Source of the DNA: Streptomyces sp. CC0208 | Lineage (GTDB): Bacteria > Actinomycetota > Actinomycetes > Streptomycetales > Streptomycetaceae | Direction: 5' to 3' | Assembly (NCBI RefSeq): GCF_003443735.1 | Contig: NZ_CP031969.1 | Coordinates: forward strand, 62,001-126,000 | Length of the DNA stretch: 64,000 bases | Shown: positions 33,663 to 42,246 of the stretch, one piece after another | How positions within the stretch are numbered: the first letter of the stretch is position 1 | How the letters are laid out: every line of letters begins with the position of its first letter | Notes under the pieces: model-generated | What the model was told of the DNA's origin: nothing | The model's database searches: none | What the model saw: only the letters and a program-made list of their open reading frames with translations | Translations under genes and position numbers: made by a program

Positions 33663-35008
33663 CAGTGCTCACCGATTCCCGAGGCGTTCCGCATCTTGTC
33701 GACCAGCCGTCGGACATGGAGCTCGTCGAGAGGGGGATCGTCCAACTGGTCTCCATGAAACTGGACCACGAACGATGTCGTCCGTCCGCTCGGCCCACCC
33801 CGCCCGTCGCACTCCAGTTGATGCTCGCCGTAGACCTTCTGAGCTCCATGGAGCGGTCAGCGGTCATGCAGGCCGCGACGATCCACGCCTCCCTCGTCAA
33901 GACCGGCCTGACTGAACCCCGGACCAGGGCGATGCTCTCCGCCATCGGTTCCTGGGCCGTGGGAGATCTGGTCGGCGCCCGAGACGGCTTCCAGAGCATC
34001 CTCGACACGTATCCCGGGGATGCCGTGTCGGTCTTCACTGTGCACATGCTGGACTTCTACCTCGGCGACGCACCGCACATGCTGGCGTCGACGGCGGAGG
34101 TCATCGAGGCCTTCACGGCCGACGATCCGGTCGTCGGCTACCTGAACGGGCTGTACGCGTTCGCACTTGAGGAGAACGGTCTGATCCCGGCCGCGATCGA
34201 ACGCTGCCGGACCGCCCTCGCACTCAACCCCGACGACATCTACGCGATGCACGCGATGGTGCACTGCCTCTACGAGACAGGTCGCCACGAGGAGGGCTCC
34301 CGCTACATCCGGGAGTACATGCGCGGCCGGGACGGCTCGACCCCCATGCGTATCCACATCTGGTGGCACTACGCGTTGTTCGAGCTCTACGCCGACAACA
34401 TCCAGGAAGTACTGGCGTGTTACCGCGTCGGCATCCGCAGGAAAACGTCACTGCGGTCGCCCGAGGACCTCGACGCCGTCACGCTCCTGTGGCGTCTCGC
34501 CCTCGTCAGGCCCTCGCTGGACCTCTCCGCCTACTGGCGGTCGCTCTTCCAGGACTGGAAACCCTACCTGGAGGAGAGCTGGTACCTCTTCAACGACTTC
34601 CACGCGTACATCACCTACTGCCAGGTCGGGGAATACGGCCGTGCCGACTCCCTGCTGACAGCGGCCCGGACCCGCGACAAGGAGATGTCCGAGGAAATGG
34701 TCGACATATTCCTCGGCTTCCGGTCCTTCACGACCGGCGACTACGCCGACGCCTCGGCCCGGCTGGCCAGGTCCTTCCGTCGCGCGTATCCGATGGGCGG
34801 CAGCAACGCTCAGCGCGACGTCATCGAACTCACCGGGATCGAAGCCGCTCTTCGCTGCCAGAACTACGAAGTCGCGCAGCACATTCGCGACTTCGGCCGG
34901 ATCTTCCGGCATCAGGGCCCGGTAGTCCAGGCGTACGAAGACCGTCTGGCGGCTCTGCGCACACCCGAACACCACACGCAGCACCACACACAGGGGGTAC
35001 TGAAGTGA
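33659..35008 (+). CDS. TTC38-like tetratricopeptide protein
   Basis: A 449-aa helical-repeat protein resembling the TTC38 family known from animals and bacteria. Matching landmarks in order are HMLDFYLGDAPHMLASTAEV, VVGYLNGLYAFALEENGLIP, AIERCRTALALNPDDIYAMH and AMVHCLYETGRHEEGSRYI. They continue with HIWWHYALFELYADNIQEVL, the DLDAVTLLWRLALV block and YWRSLFQDWKPY...FNDFHAYITY. The order and spacing match the family closely. The ATG overlaps the MFS stop (ATGA). No catalytic residues are assigned to the family; it may scaffold or bind a small molecule or partner enzyme. Its inclusion in a ligase-exporter-methyltransferase operon is the notable point. Confidence 0.8.
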   Translation: MTVLTDSRGVPHLVDQPSDMELVERGIVQLVSMKLDHERCRPSARPTPPVALQLMLAVDLLSSMERSAVMQAATIHASLVKTGLTEPRTRAMLSAIGSWAVGDLVGARDGFQSILDTYPGDAVSVFTVHMLDFYLGDAPHMLASTAEVIEAFTADDPVVGYLNGLYAFALEENGLIPAAIERCRTALALNPDDIYAMHAMVHCLYETGRHEEGSRYIREYMRGRDGSTPMRIHIWWHYALFELYADNIQEVLACYRVGIRRKTSLRSPEDLDAVTLLWRLALVRPSLDLSAYWRSLFQDWKPYLEESWYLFNDFHAYITYCQVGEYGRADSLLTAARTRDKEMSEEMVDIFLGFRSFTTGDYADASARLARSFRRAYPMGGSNAQRDVIELTGIEAALRCQNYEVAQHIRDFGRIFRHQGPVVQAYEDRLAALRTPEHHTQHHTQGVLK

Positions 35009-36117
35009 GCTACTACCAGGCGATTCTCGACGAAGCCGCGCCCGAGGGTACGCAGCTGGCCGAGATCAAACTCGCCGACCGGAACACCGTCTGGCAGCTG
35101 GACAGCTCGTCCGGCTTCGCCGCCAAGGTGACCCAGGGACGAGCAGCGGTCTTCATATGTGAGAAGACCGCCGCGCTCACACTGGACACGCTGAAGGAGT
35201 GTTGTGCGCCCTTCGGGGTCGGCGAGCCGGTCGAGTGCAACGAGTCGCAGTACATTCTGGCGATCGGACTGCTCGACGACACCACGCTCATGGTGCTGGG
35301 CGCGGAAGCGGACGTCGTGGCCTCGCCGGTGGAGTTCTCGCCCACCAGCGACGACGTACGGAGCATCGTCGGCTCGATCGGCGACTACTACTACGGCTAC
35401 GAGGACCGCTACCGGACCGTGTACGAGAACGGCGCCGAGCTGTGGGAGTCGGCGGAGCCGAACGCCTCGCTCCTCCAGATGATCCGGGAGCGCCCGGACG
35501 TCTTCTCCGGACAGATCATCGACCTGGGATGCGGCGAGGGACGCGACTCCCTGTACCTGTTGTCGCAGGGACACGACGTGGTCTCGGTCGATGTGTCGCA
35601 CTCGGCTCTGGCTCGCGCGCGTGAGCTGGCCACCGCCGCGAACCTGGATGCCTCGGGGTTCGTGGAGCGCGACATCATCTATCTTCGCGGCTTCGGTGAG
35701 AGCAGCTTCGACCTCGCCATGAACATGGGCTGCCTCCACATGCTTGTTGACGAGGAGCAGCGAGGCAGTCACATCTCCCGTGTCTTCGACATCCTTCGCC
35801 CGGGCGGCCACTTCATCGTGGACCACTGCGCGAGCGAGTGGGGTAAGGGTTTCTTCTCCATTCCGGACTACACGGAGGTCGCGGACGAGCTGGTTCCGGG
35901 CCGGGTGATCTCCAGGAGGATCCGGGTCGCGGACGGCGAGAAGAACATCGGCCTGGAGGTACTCCCCTACTCGGAACGCTCCGGTGACGCCCTGGCCGAG
36001 GAGATCAGCCGGTACGGCTTCAGCCTGGTGAGCAGCACGCACACCGACACCGAGGCGTTCGGATCCTCGACGATGCTGCTGTTCCAGAAGCCGGAGGGCG
36101 GGGAGCGGACTTCCTGA
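35005..36117 (+). CDS. SAM-dependent methyltransferase with extra N-terminal domain
   Basis: A 370-aa protein. Residues ~165-330 form a class I methyltransferase: motif I IIDLGCGEGRDSLYLL near 170-185, motif II VVSVDVSHSALARARELA, motif IV-like FDLAMNMGCLHML, and post-motif LRPGGHFIVDHC. The first ~115 residues form a separate domain I cannot assign (beta-rich, SSGFAAKVTQGRAAVFICEK). A YYYGYEDRYRTVYENGAELW linker, typical of TehB-like methyltransferases, joins the two. The GTG start overlaps the TPR stop (GTGA). As the last gene of the operon it likely methylates the ligase product or a precursor. Confidence 0.88.
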   Translation: MSYYQAILDEAAPEGTQLAEIKLADRNTVWQLDSSSGFAAKVTQGRAAVFICEKTAALTLDTLKECCAPFGVGEPVECNESQYILAIGLLDDTTLMVLGAEADVVASPVEFSPTSDDVRSIVGSIGDYYYGYEDRYRTVYENGAELWESAEPNASLLQMIRERPDVFSGQIIDLGCGEGRDSLYLLSQGHDVVSVDVSHSALARARELATAANLDASGFVERDIIYLRGFGESSFDLAMNMGCLHMLVDEEQRGSHISRVFDILRPGGHFIVDHCASEWGKGFFSIPDYTEVADELVPGRVISRRIRVADGEKNIGLEVLPYSERSGDALAEEISRYGFSLVSSTHTDTEAFGSSTMLLFQKPEGGERTS

Positions 36118-36253
36118 TCCGACATCGATTGCCCGCGGCGGTCGGCCGGTTCCCTCCGAGATCCGAGATCCGGGAGCCGGAAGGCCGCCGCTTTTCGGTC
36201 ACGGCCGGCAGGGCGCCATGCACGGTTCACGCACCGGCTGAGAACCTTTTCCC

Positions 36254-36439
36254 ATGAGTACACCACCGGACGGCTTGCCCATCTACCGTGTCGTAACCGG
36301 CCCGGACGACGCCGCCTTCTGTCACCGAGTGAGCGAGGCAATCGACCTCGGCTACGCACTGCACGAAGGCCCCGCTATCACCTTCAACGGCGAGAACGTC
36401 ATCGTCGCCCAGGCGCTGGTCTGGCGAGCGCTGCCGTAG
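36254..36439 (+). CDS. DUF1737-type small protein
   Basis: A 61-aa protein of the DUF1737 type: YRVVTGPDDAAFCHRVSEAIDLGYALHEGPAITFNG then VIVAQALVW. In this family a short beta-hairpin precedes G-Y-x-L-x-G-x-P. No RBS of note (the ATG follows CCTTTTCCC). Function unknown. It lies 136 bases after the methyltransferase, so it is probably independent of the operon. Confidence 0.7.
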   Translation: MSTPPDGLPIYRVVTGPDDAAFCHRVSEAIDLGYALHEGPAITFNGENVIVAQALVWRALP

Positions 36440-36691
36440 CGGTCCGCCGAGCAGCGGTGGTCATGGCCGGCCCGTGACACGAAATGGCCCCTTCAACCCC
36501 CTCAACGCCAGGGCTCTGTCGGGGCGCTGTCACGCTGTTGGGCGCGTGAGTGCCTGACAGCGTGTTGCAGCGTGGTGGGGCCCGGCTCCGGGCTGTGCTC
36601 AGGCCGTGGCGGAGAAGCCGGCGACCTTGGGTGATCTGCTCCCAGATTGCGAAGCGGTCGGTCATCTCGGTGCGGTAGTGGTGTGCGGGCA

Positions 36692-36985
36692 TCAGAGGGC
36701 CTCTGGCCTCTGCGCAGGCCCACCAGTGTCGACGGGCGGCGGGCGGTTCCAGCGCGGGCCGCAGCGCTTGATGGAACGCTCAGCGCGGTGGTCGAGGGAG
36801 GCGATCGCAAGGTGGACCTCGTTGCGGGCCTGTTTGGTCTGGCTGCCCGTGAGCGGGTCCCGGTCGGCCAGGGTGCGGAGCCGGCGTTCTATGTGCCAGG
36901 CGGCGAAGAGCTCCAGGAGCTTGCGGTGCTCGGGATCGCTGACGGTCAACAGTTGCTCGGCGAGCCACCGCTGGAACAGGAGCAA
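36692..36985 (-). pseudogene. N-terminal piece of a tyrosine-recombinase-like protein
   Basis: Minus-strand frame LLFQRWLAEQLLTVSDPEHR, LLELFAAWHIERRLRTLADR, SQTKQARNEVHLAIA. This is the SAM-like/core-binding region of an actinobacterial site-specific-integrase-like protein. The frame then degrades (ASLDHRAERSIKRC...). The catalytic C-terminal portion of what seems the same family lies nearby on the opposite strand (37093-37492), so an inversion has split the gene. Confidence 0.6.
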
Positions 36986-37092
36986 TACTCAAGACCTGTG
37001 GATCGGTCTGTCGGGTTGAACGCGGAGGGCGTACCTTCCCGAATGATCCTGCGATGGTCACCGAGCAGACCCGCGTTCGCAGCGCGACAATC

Positions 37093-37492
37093 CCGCGCCG
37101 ATCACCCGGCACCAGCGGCTCGCGCTACTGCGACAGCTCGTCAACCGCGACGACGTCCCACTCCAGGACCGCGTGGCCGCCACGGAATGCTGCTGGACTA
37201 CCTGGGACAGCGGCCGAACACCAGGACCGCGACCAACCCCGGTGCCCGATGGCACTTCCCCGGTCGCCGGGCCGGACAACCCATGACCCCGGAAGCAATG
37301 GCACCCAGGCTCCGCCATCTCGACTTCCTGACCCGGCCAGGACGAACAGCGGCGATCCGCCAACTCGTGCTCCAAGTCCCGGCCCCAGTGATCGCACGGA
37401 TGCTCGGCTACAACGACGACCACACCACCCGGATCGCCGAAGAGGTTGGAGGAACCTGGCACCACTACGCCCCCGGCGACCACACACGGTGA
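37093..37492 (+). pseudogene. C-terminal pieces of a tyrosine-recombinase-like protein, internally deleted
   Basis: Plus-strand piece A (37093-37186) reads PAPITRHQRLALLRQLVNRD then DVPLQDRVAAT. At 37187 the frame jumps to piece B, LLDYLGQRPNTRTATNPGAR, FPGRRAGQPMTPEAMAPRLR, AIRQLVLQVPAPVIARMLGY, EVGGTWHHYAPGDHTR and stop. The last block, H-Y-A-P-G-D, matches the tail of integrase-like proteins where the catalytic Tyr/His box sits. The catalytic RxxR core between A and B is gone. Opposite orientation to the N-terminal piece at 36692-36985. Confidence 0.65.
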
Positions 37493-37537
37493 CGACCTGG
37501 GACCTGGCCTATGAATCCCCGCGTCATGCGGCGGCGG

Positions 37538-38230
37538 TCAAGGCGTCAGCGGGCCGGCAAGAGCGGCTGCTCCCGCCGCGCGGTCTCCGGACCACGAGAT
37601 CGACGCATCGTCAGTGGGCAACCGGCCCCAGAGCATGAGCAGCAGCCTCTCCGCCGTTCCGGAGATCTCGGCCACCGGCTCGCCCGGACCGTAGGTCCAG
37701 GACTGGCCGGTGTCCGTGGTCCGCAGTCGCAGCGCATGGCGCGGTGGTTCAGCCCGTCCGAGCTTGACCTGACGCGGCGCCATCGTGTCGAAGACCTCCG
37801 CTACGCCGTCTGCCGCGAATTCTGGGCTGAAAGGGAGAGCCTCTCCTAGGGCGTTCTGCGCGTCCCAGCGGTGGATCAGCATCTCCTGAGCGCGCCGCCG
37901 CTGCCAGAAGCCCACCGTGTGTGGCGGGTAGAAGGTCCACGCCTCGATGGCCGGGTCCGTGTCCAGCACGGCGAGCAACTCGTCTGCCGAAGCGTTGAAC
38001 CAACCACGCACTTCGGCGTCGACGCGCGGTGCGGGCGGCGCCTCGTAGTCGCCGCGCTTGTCGGTGACCGCCGCGGCGGCCCAGCGGTTGCCTCGGCCCA
38101 TGTGCTCGGCCAGGTCACGCAGCGTCCAGTCCCCGCAATGCGGCACGGGCAAACTCAGGTCGTGCTCGAGGCAGGCGCTGAATGCAGCGGCCTCCTGGCG
38201 CAGCAGCTGGAGGTAGGGAAGCGAAGCCAT
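37538..38230 (-). CDS. Mycothiol-dependent maleylpyruvate isomerase (MDMPI) family protein
   Basis: A 230-aa DinB/MDMPI-superfamily protein. The N-terminal four-helix bundle has VPHCGDWTLRDLAEHMGRGNRWA at ~28-50, whose His is a metal ligand, and RAQEMLIHRWDAQNALGE near 112-130 with the second His/Asp pair. The C-terminal MDMPI_C part contains LRLRTTDTGQSWTYGPGEP and ISGTAERLLLMLWGR. These zinc enzymes use or resemble mycothiol S-transferases; most members have unknown substrates. It stands alone, convergent with the recombinase debris. Confidence 0.88.
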   Translation of the reverse strand: MASLPYLQLLRQEAAAFSACLEHDLSLPVPHCGDWTLRDLAEHMGRGNRWAAAAVTDKRGDYEAPPAPRVDAEVRGWFNASADELLAVLDTDPAIEAWTFYPPHTVGFWQRRRAQEMLIHRWDAQNALGEALPFSPEFAADGVAEVFDTMAPRQVKLGRAEPPRHALRLRTTDTGQSWTYGPGEPVAEISGTAERLLLMLWGRLPTDDASISWSGDRAAGAAALAGPLTP

Positions 38231-38329
38231 GGGCTGACAGTATCCAGCCTCAACCCGTGGTCCCGCGCCCTCCCAACACGTCGGCTACTACGCCAGCGGG
38301 CGCCACGCCCCCTTCCGGTTCCCCGCGGT

Positions 38330-38926
38330 TCGACCCCGAGCATCCGCGAACCCGTCGGCTTGGCACCCGGCCGACTGGAAGTACGTGGAGGCCGCCGGGT
38401 GGATCACGCCCGCGGCCGCCTACGAGCGCGAGGTCGGCCGGCAGTGCCCCGTCACCGCCGCGCTTGTGCGCGCGGTGCGGGACATGCCAGTCGTGGACGG
38501 GGAAGCGGCGCGGGGCCTGCCCAAGGGCACAGTCTCGCCGCTGCCCGAGTAGGCGGCCCTCACCCCCACCCGGGCCGCCGTGGTGAAGGCATTCGCGCAA
38601 GGACTGGCGGACCGGGCACTGTACGAGGTGTGGGCGTGGAACTCCCCGTACTCCGGGGGCGGGGAACTGGACTGGGAGCGCGTCGACGGCTTGGTCACCC
38701 GCGCGGCACTCGCCGCGCCGTTTGCGTTGTCCGTGCGCACCACGCAGCACGGGCGTTCCATCTTCCCGGGGGTCTTCTCCTGGGCGGCGGTGAACCTCGC
38801 ACCGCCCGAAGTCCGCAAGGATCGGCACTGGTTTGACCTGGGCGTCGGCTTGGACTGGGCCGGTGAACGGATTCAAGGGCGGATTCACGAGATTGACGGA
38901 TTGCTGCGTCGTAGCCCGGGCGGCGT
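38330..38926 (+). pseudogene. Coding-like region interrupted by an in-frame TAG, function unknown
   Basis: One plus-strand frame reads WHPADWKYVEAAGWITPAAA, YEREVGRQCPVTAALVRAVR then GLPKGTVSPLPE and TAG at 38550-38552. In the same frame it goes on AVVKAFAQGLADRALYEVWA, WERVDGLVTRAALAAPFALS, IFPGVFSWAAVNLAPPEVRK and WFDLGVGLDWAGERIQGRI. Composition is coding throughout, but I recognise no family. A shorter ORF restarting at GTG 38580 is possible. Most likely a gene with a nonsense mutation. Confidence 0.4.
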
Positions 38927-39303
38927 CCGCACTCCGGCGCCTGCTTCTGAGAGGAGAATTCCTCCCCAGTCGATCACCGACAGACAGGCTACCAACGGGT
39001 CCCGTCACCAAGTGCGAATTGATGGGATCATCTTGGCAGTTACACGTGTCAAAGGATCCGTCACTTTGTCGGCCTTCCCACAGCCAGGCCGGTTACCAGC
39101 CCCCTAGATTGACGCCCGCACCGAAATGAACCCGGGCGGGACCCGCTACCTCATTGGCGGCATACATCCCATCTAGGCCTTTCAGAAAGGCCTTTTCCGG
39201 GAGCCCGGGAACCGTGGCGGCTGAGTTGCGCTGCTTCCACGCTGTCTCACCCCATGCTGATCGGCATTTCGGACCCCCCAAACAACTGAAAGTGCACCAA
39301 GTG
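38927..39303. other. Upstream region of the SGNH esterase gene
   Basis: No gene. It contains a hairpin at 39175-39193 and several AT-richer spots (39020-39060, 39108-39130) that could be promoters. Confidence 0.4.
39175..39198. terminator. Hairpin with T-run upstream of the esterase gene
   Basis: AGGCCTTTC-A-GAAAGGCCT followed by TTT: a nearly perfect palindrome with a U-tract, looking like an intrinsic terminator or attenuator in the leader, ~110 bases before the start codon. Confidence 0.55.
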
Positions 39304-40431
39304 ATGAGATTCCTCCAGCGTTTCGGCCCCGGACTGGCCATCTCTGCTGCGGCGATCGCGTTGAGCACGCCCGGACCGGCCATCGCCGACGAGGCGACCA
39401 ACGGCAAGGACGCCACGTATTACATCTCGCTCGGCGACTCCCTGACCACGGGCTACCAGCCGGACGTCGACAAGGACACCGACCTCGCCTACACCGACCA
39501 GCTCTACGCGCAGCTCAAGCAGCGCACCCCCGGACTGAAGCACATACGCCTCGGCTGCACCGCTGAGACCACCGAGTCTCTGATCAAGGGCGGCAAGTGC
39601 GACTACCCGAACGCCAAGTCCCAACTGGACGCCGCCCTGCAGGCCTTGGCCCAGCACCGCGGCAAGGTCGCCTACGTGACCCTCAGCGTGGGCGCGAACG
39701 ACATCCTCCTCAACTGCGTCAGCCCGGCCGGCACCCTTGACGGGGCGTGCCTGAACAGCCGGAGCCAGACCATGGCGAAGAACATCGCCCAGGTCGCGGG
39801 CGCGCTCCGCGAGGCGGGCACGAAGAACACCCAGTTCGTGGGCTCGACGTACTACAACCCGTTCCTGGCGACCTGGCTGCTGGGCGCCGCGGGCCGGCAG
39901 GCCGCCAAGGAGTCGGCACCCCTGGTCGGGGCCGCCAACACGGGCATCACCCAGGTGTACAAGTCCACCGGCTTCAAGGTGGCCGACCTGGCCGGGGCCT
40001 TCTCCTCGGACGACTTCACCACCCAGGTCAACGTGCCCGGCGCGGGTGAGGTGCCGGCCAACGTGGCCAAGATCTGCCGGCTGACCTGGGCGTGCACGAA
40101 GAAGGACCCCCACCCCAACGCCGACGGCCACAAGCTGATCGCCGGCGCCGTCGCGGCGCAGCTCGCCGACAACGACGTGCCCGGTGCGAGTCCGTCCCCT
40201 ACCCCCGTCCCTGACGACTCGGCCACGCCCGAGCCCGGCACCAGCACGGGCAGCGGCAGCGGCACCGGCAGCGACACGGGAGCAAACCAGCCGTCCACGA
40301 ACGGAGACCTCGCCGAAACCGGCGCGTCGAGCAGCACCCCCGTCCTCGCGGGTGCCGGTCTCGCCGTCGTGGCGGTCGGCAGCGCCGCGGTCTACTTCGC
40401 GCGCAGGCGCCGTACGACCAACGAGAGCTGA
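39304..40431 (+). CDS. Sortase-anchored SGNH/GDSL-type esterase/lipase
   Basis: A 375-aa secreted enzyme. The signal peptide GLAISAAAIALSTPGPAIA ends near residue 28. The SGNH catalytic blocks are ISLGDSLTTG with Ser46, VTLSVGANDILLNC with the Gly/Asn oxyanion positions, and DPHPNADGHK near 269-278 with the Asp-His pair. A Ser/Thr/Gly/Pro-rich linker (~295-335) leads to LAETG, a hydrophobic helix and RRRR. This is a cell-wall sorting signal of the LAxTG kind used by streptomycete class E sortases. It is therefore a wall-anchored esterase or lipase facing outside. ATG 39304 (GTG 39301 possible); RBS weak. Confidence 0.92.
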   Translation: MRFLQRFGPGLAISAAAIALSTPGPAIADEATNGKDATYYISLGDSLTTGYQPDVDKDTDLAYTDQLYAQLKQRTPGLKHIRLGCTAETTESLIKGGKCDYPNAKSQLDAALQALAQHRGKVAYVTLSVGANDILLNCVSPAGTLDGACLNSRSQTMAKNIAQVAGALREAGTKNTQFVGSTYYNPFLATWLLGAAGRQAAKESAPLVGAANTGITQVYKSTGFKVADLAGAFSSDDFTTQVNVPGAGEVPANVAKICRLTWACTKKDPHPNADGHKLIAGAVAAQLADNDVPGASPSPTPVPDDSATPEPGTSTGSGSGTGSDTGANQPSTNGDLAETGASSSTPVLAGAGLAVVAVGSAAVYFARRRRTTNES

Positions 40432-40455
40432 CAGTCAGTCAGTAAATCCCAGGAC

Positions 40456-40495
40456 GGCAGCAGGCTGCCCGCAATGTCGCGGGCGGCCTGCTGCC
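40456..40495. terminator. Long hairpin after the esterase gene
   Basis: GGCAGCAGGC + GCCCGC pair with GCGGGC + GCCTGCTGCC around loop AATGTC: about 16 paired bases, 25 bases after the stop codon. Probable terminator. Confidence 0.65.
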
Positions 40496-40658
40496 CGCCT
40501 ACGGACGACCGGGCAACCAGGAGGGCGGGCTCGCCCTGCTGCGCAAGGCACAGCGCGCTGGGCACGGTCACACAAGGGTGCTCTCCATCCCCCGCTCCTA
40601 CGCCCACCAGCTGCTGGCCGATGTGGGGCCGGTGAAGAAGGCCCGCGTTTTGAACTGA
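40473..40658 (+). pseudogene. Possible gene-end remnant between esterase and Cfa synthase
   Basis: A plus-strand frame without start ends at TGA 40656-40658, just before the Cfa gene: GGLLPAYGRPGNQEGGLALL, AGHGHTRVLSIPRSYAHQLL, GPVKKARVLN. Composition is coding, family not recognised. It overlaps the terminator hairpin, which supports it being a relic. Confidence 0.3.
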
Positions 40659-40668
40659 GAGGTTTCAC

Positions 40669-42012
40669 ATGACTGAACCAGCCGCAGCAGTTCTGGCCCG
40701 CTTCAGTGAACAGGCGCTGGGTCTCCCCCTGCCTGTGGGAATCCGCCTCTGGGACGGCAGCACGGCCGGTCCCCAGGACGGGCCGGCCTTCGTCCTGCAC
40801 AACCGCGAAGCCCTGCGGCGTCTGCTGTGGCGGCCCGGCGAGCTGGGGCTTGCCCGCGCCTGGGTGGCCGGAGACCTCGAGGTCGACGGCGACCTGTACG
40901 AGTTGCTGAAACGCATCTCGACGCTGCTGTGGGAACGGGAGGAGTCCGGCGGCCGCACGGCGGCGCTCCGCGGAGCGCTGAGTGTGCTGACCACACCCGG
41001 CAGCCTGCGTACGGTGAGTCGGGCGCTCGGCCTCGCGGGGGTCGGGCTCCCGCCGGAACCGCCCGCCGAGGAGGTGGTGCGCCGTCGCGGTCCCGCGCAC
41101 AGCATGCGCCGGGACAAGGCGGCCATCAGCCACCACTACGACGTGGGCAACGACTTCTACGCCCTGGTCCTGGGCCCCTCGCTCGTCTACTCCTGTGCCT
41201 ACTGGCAGGGCGACCCGTCCGTCGGCTCCGACAACACTCTGGAGCAGGCCCAGGAGGCCAAACTGGATCTGGTCTGCCGCAAGCTCGCTCTGCGCAAGGG
41301 TCAGCGTCTGCTGGACGTGGGCTGCGGCTGGGGCTCGATGGCCCTGCACGCGGCCGGACGCTACGGCGTACAGGTCGTGGGGGTCACCATCTCGGACGAG
41401 CAGGCGGCACTGGCTCGTGAGCGTGTTGCCGCAGCGGGGCTTGAGCACCTGGTGGAGATCAGGGTGCAGGACTACCGCCAGATCGACGACTCCCCCTTCG
41501 ACGCGATCTCCTCGATCGGTATGGCCGAGCACGTGGGCGGGAAGCGGTACCGAGAGTACGCGGACATCCTGCATCAACTGCTGAAGCCCGGCGGGAGGTT
41601 GCTCAACCACCAGATATCGCGGCGTCCTGTGCGGGACGAAGGGAAGTACCGGATGGACCCCTTCATCGACCGGTACGTCTTCCCCGACGGCGAGCTGGCT
41701 CCCATAGGCTCCACCGTGTCGCTGCTGGAGGAAGCGGGCTTCGAGGTGCGCGACGTCGAGTCCCTACGCGAGCACTACGCCCTCACGCTACGTGAGTGGG
41801 TGGCCAACCTCGAAGCGCACTGGGACGAGGCGGTCAAGCTGACCTCGCCCGGGCGGGCGCGGGTCTGGCGCCTGTATATGGCGGCGTCGGCGGTCGGGTT
41901 CGAGACCAACACGATGGGCGTCAACCAGGTGCTGGCGGTCAGGACCGGCGGTGACGGCCGGTCCGGCATGCCGTTGCGCAGGGACTTCCTGGGGGCCTCG
42001 ACCTGGACCTAG
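40669..42012 (+). CDS. Cyclopropane-fatty-acyl-phospholipid synthase family methyltransferase
   Basis: A 447-aa CMAS-type enzyme, complete (family ~380-450). Residues 1-110 form the N-terminal lipid-binding region (VLHNREALRRLLWRPGELGL). The catalytic domain has HYDVGNDFYALVLGPSLVYSCAYW, the SAM motif LLDVGCGWGSMALHAA, VVGVTISDEQAALARER, AISSIGMAEHVGGKRY with the active-site Glu, and DRYVFPDGELAPI. It transfers the SAM methyl to the double bond of membrane phospholipid acyl chains, forming cyclopropane or mid-chain methylated fatty acids. GAGAGG lies upstream of the ATG. Confidence 0.95.
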   Translation: MTEPAAAVLARFSEQALGLPLPVGIRLWDGSTAGPQDGPAFVLHNREALRRLLWRPGELGLARAWVAGDLEVDGDLYELLKRISTLLWEREESGGRTAALRGALSVLTTPGSLRTVSRALGLAGVGLPPEPPAEEVVRRRGPAHSMRRDKAAISHHYDVGNDFYALVLGPSLVYSCAYWQGDPSVGSDNTLEQAQEAKLDLVCRKLALRKGQRLLDVGCGWGSMALHAAGRYGVQVVGVTISDEQAALARERVAAAGLEHLVEIRVQDYRQIDDSPFDAISSIGMAEHVGGKRYREYADILHQLLKPGGRLLNHQISRRPVRDEGKYRMDPFIDRYVFPDGELAPIGSTVSLLEEAGFEVRDVESLREHYALTLREWVANLEAHWDEAVKLTSPGRARVWRLYMAASAVGFETNTMGVNQVLAVRTGGDGRSGMPLRRDFLGASTWT

Positions 42013-42057
42013 ACCTAGACCTCGACCTCGGCGCTCGCCTGACGAGGCGTCGGTCCG

Positions 42058-42246
42058 GTGCCGTCGGTGGGTGGGAGCCGCAGCCCGCCTGACGTGCTGC
42101 CTGCTGACACGGTCTTGCTCAACGGTCATGTCTTGACCGTGGACACCTGCGGCAGGATCCAGAAGACCGTCGCGATCCGCGCGGGCCGGATCGTTTGTGT
42201 CGGTACCGACGCCGGCGCGAGCCTGTACGACGACGAGCAGACCGAG
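42058..42246 (+). pseudogene. Amidohydrolase (YtcJ-type) N-terminal stump
   Basis: Opens MPSVGGSRSPPDVLPADTVL and continues LNGHVLTVDTCGRIQKTVAI, RAGRIVCVGTDAG. This is the typical first beta-sandwich strand pattern of amidohydrolase-3 enzymes (A-D-x-V-L-x-N-G-x-V-x-T-V-D). Homology ends after ~60 residues; the TIM barrel with its metal ligands is missing. A relic left beside the Cfa gene. Confidence 0.7.

Noticed and set aside
42001..42030. Tandem GACCTA/GACCTC hexamers after the Cfa synthase stop
   Set aside because: Only about four imperfect units; no evidence of function.
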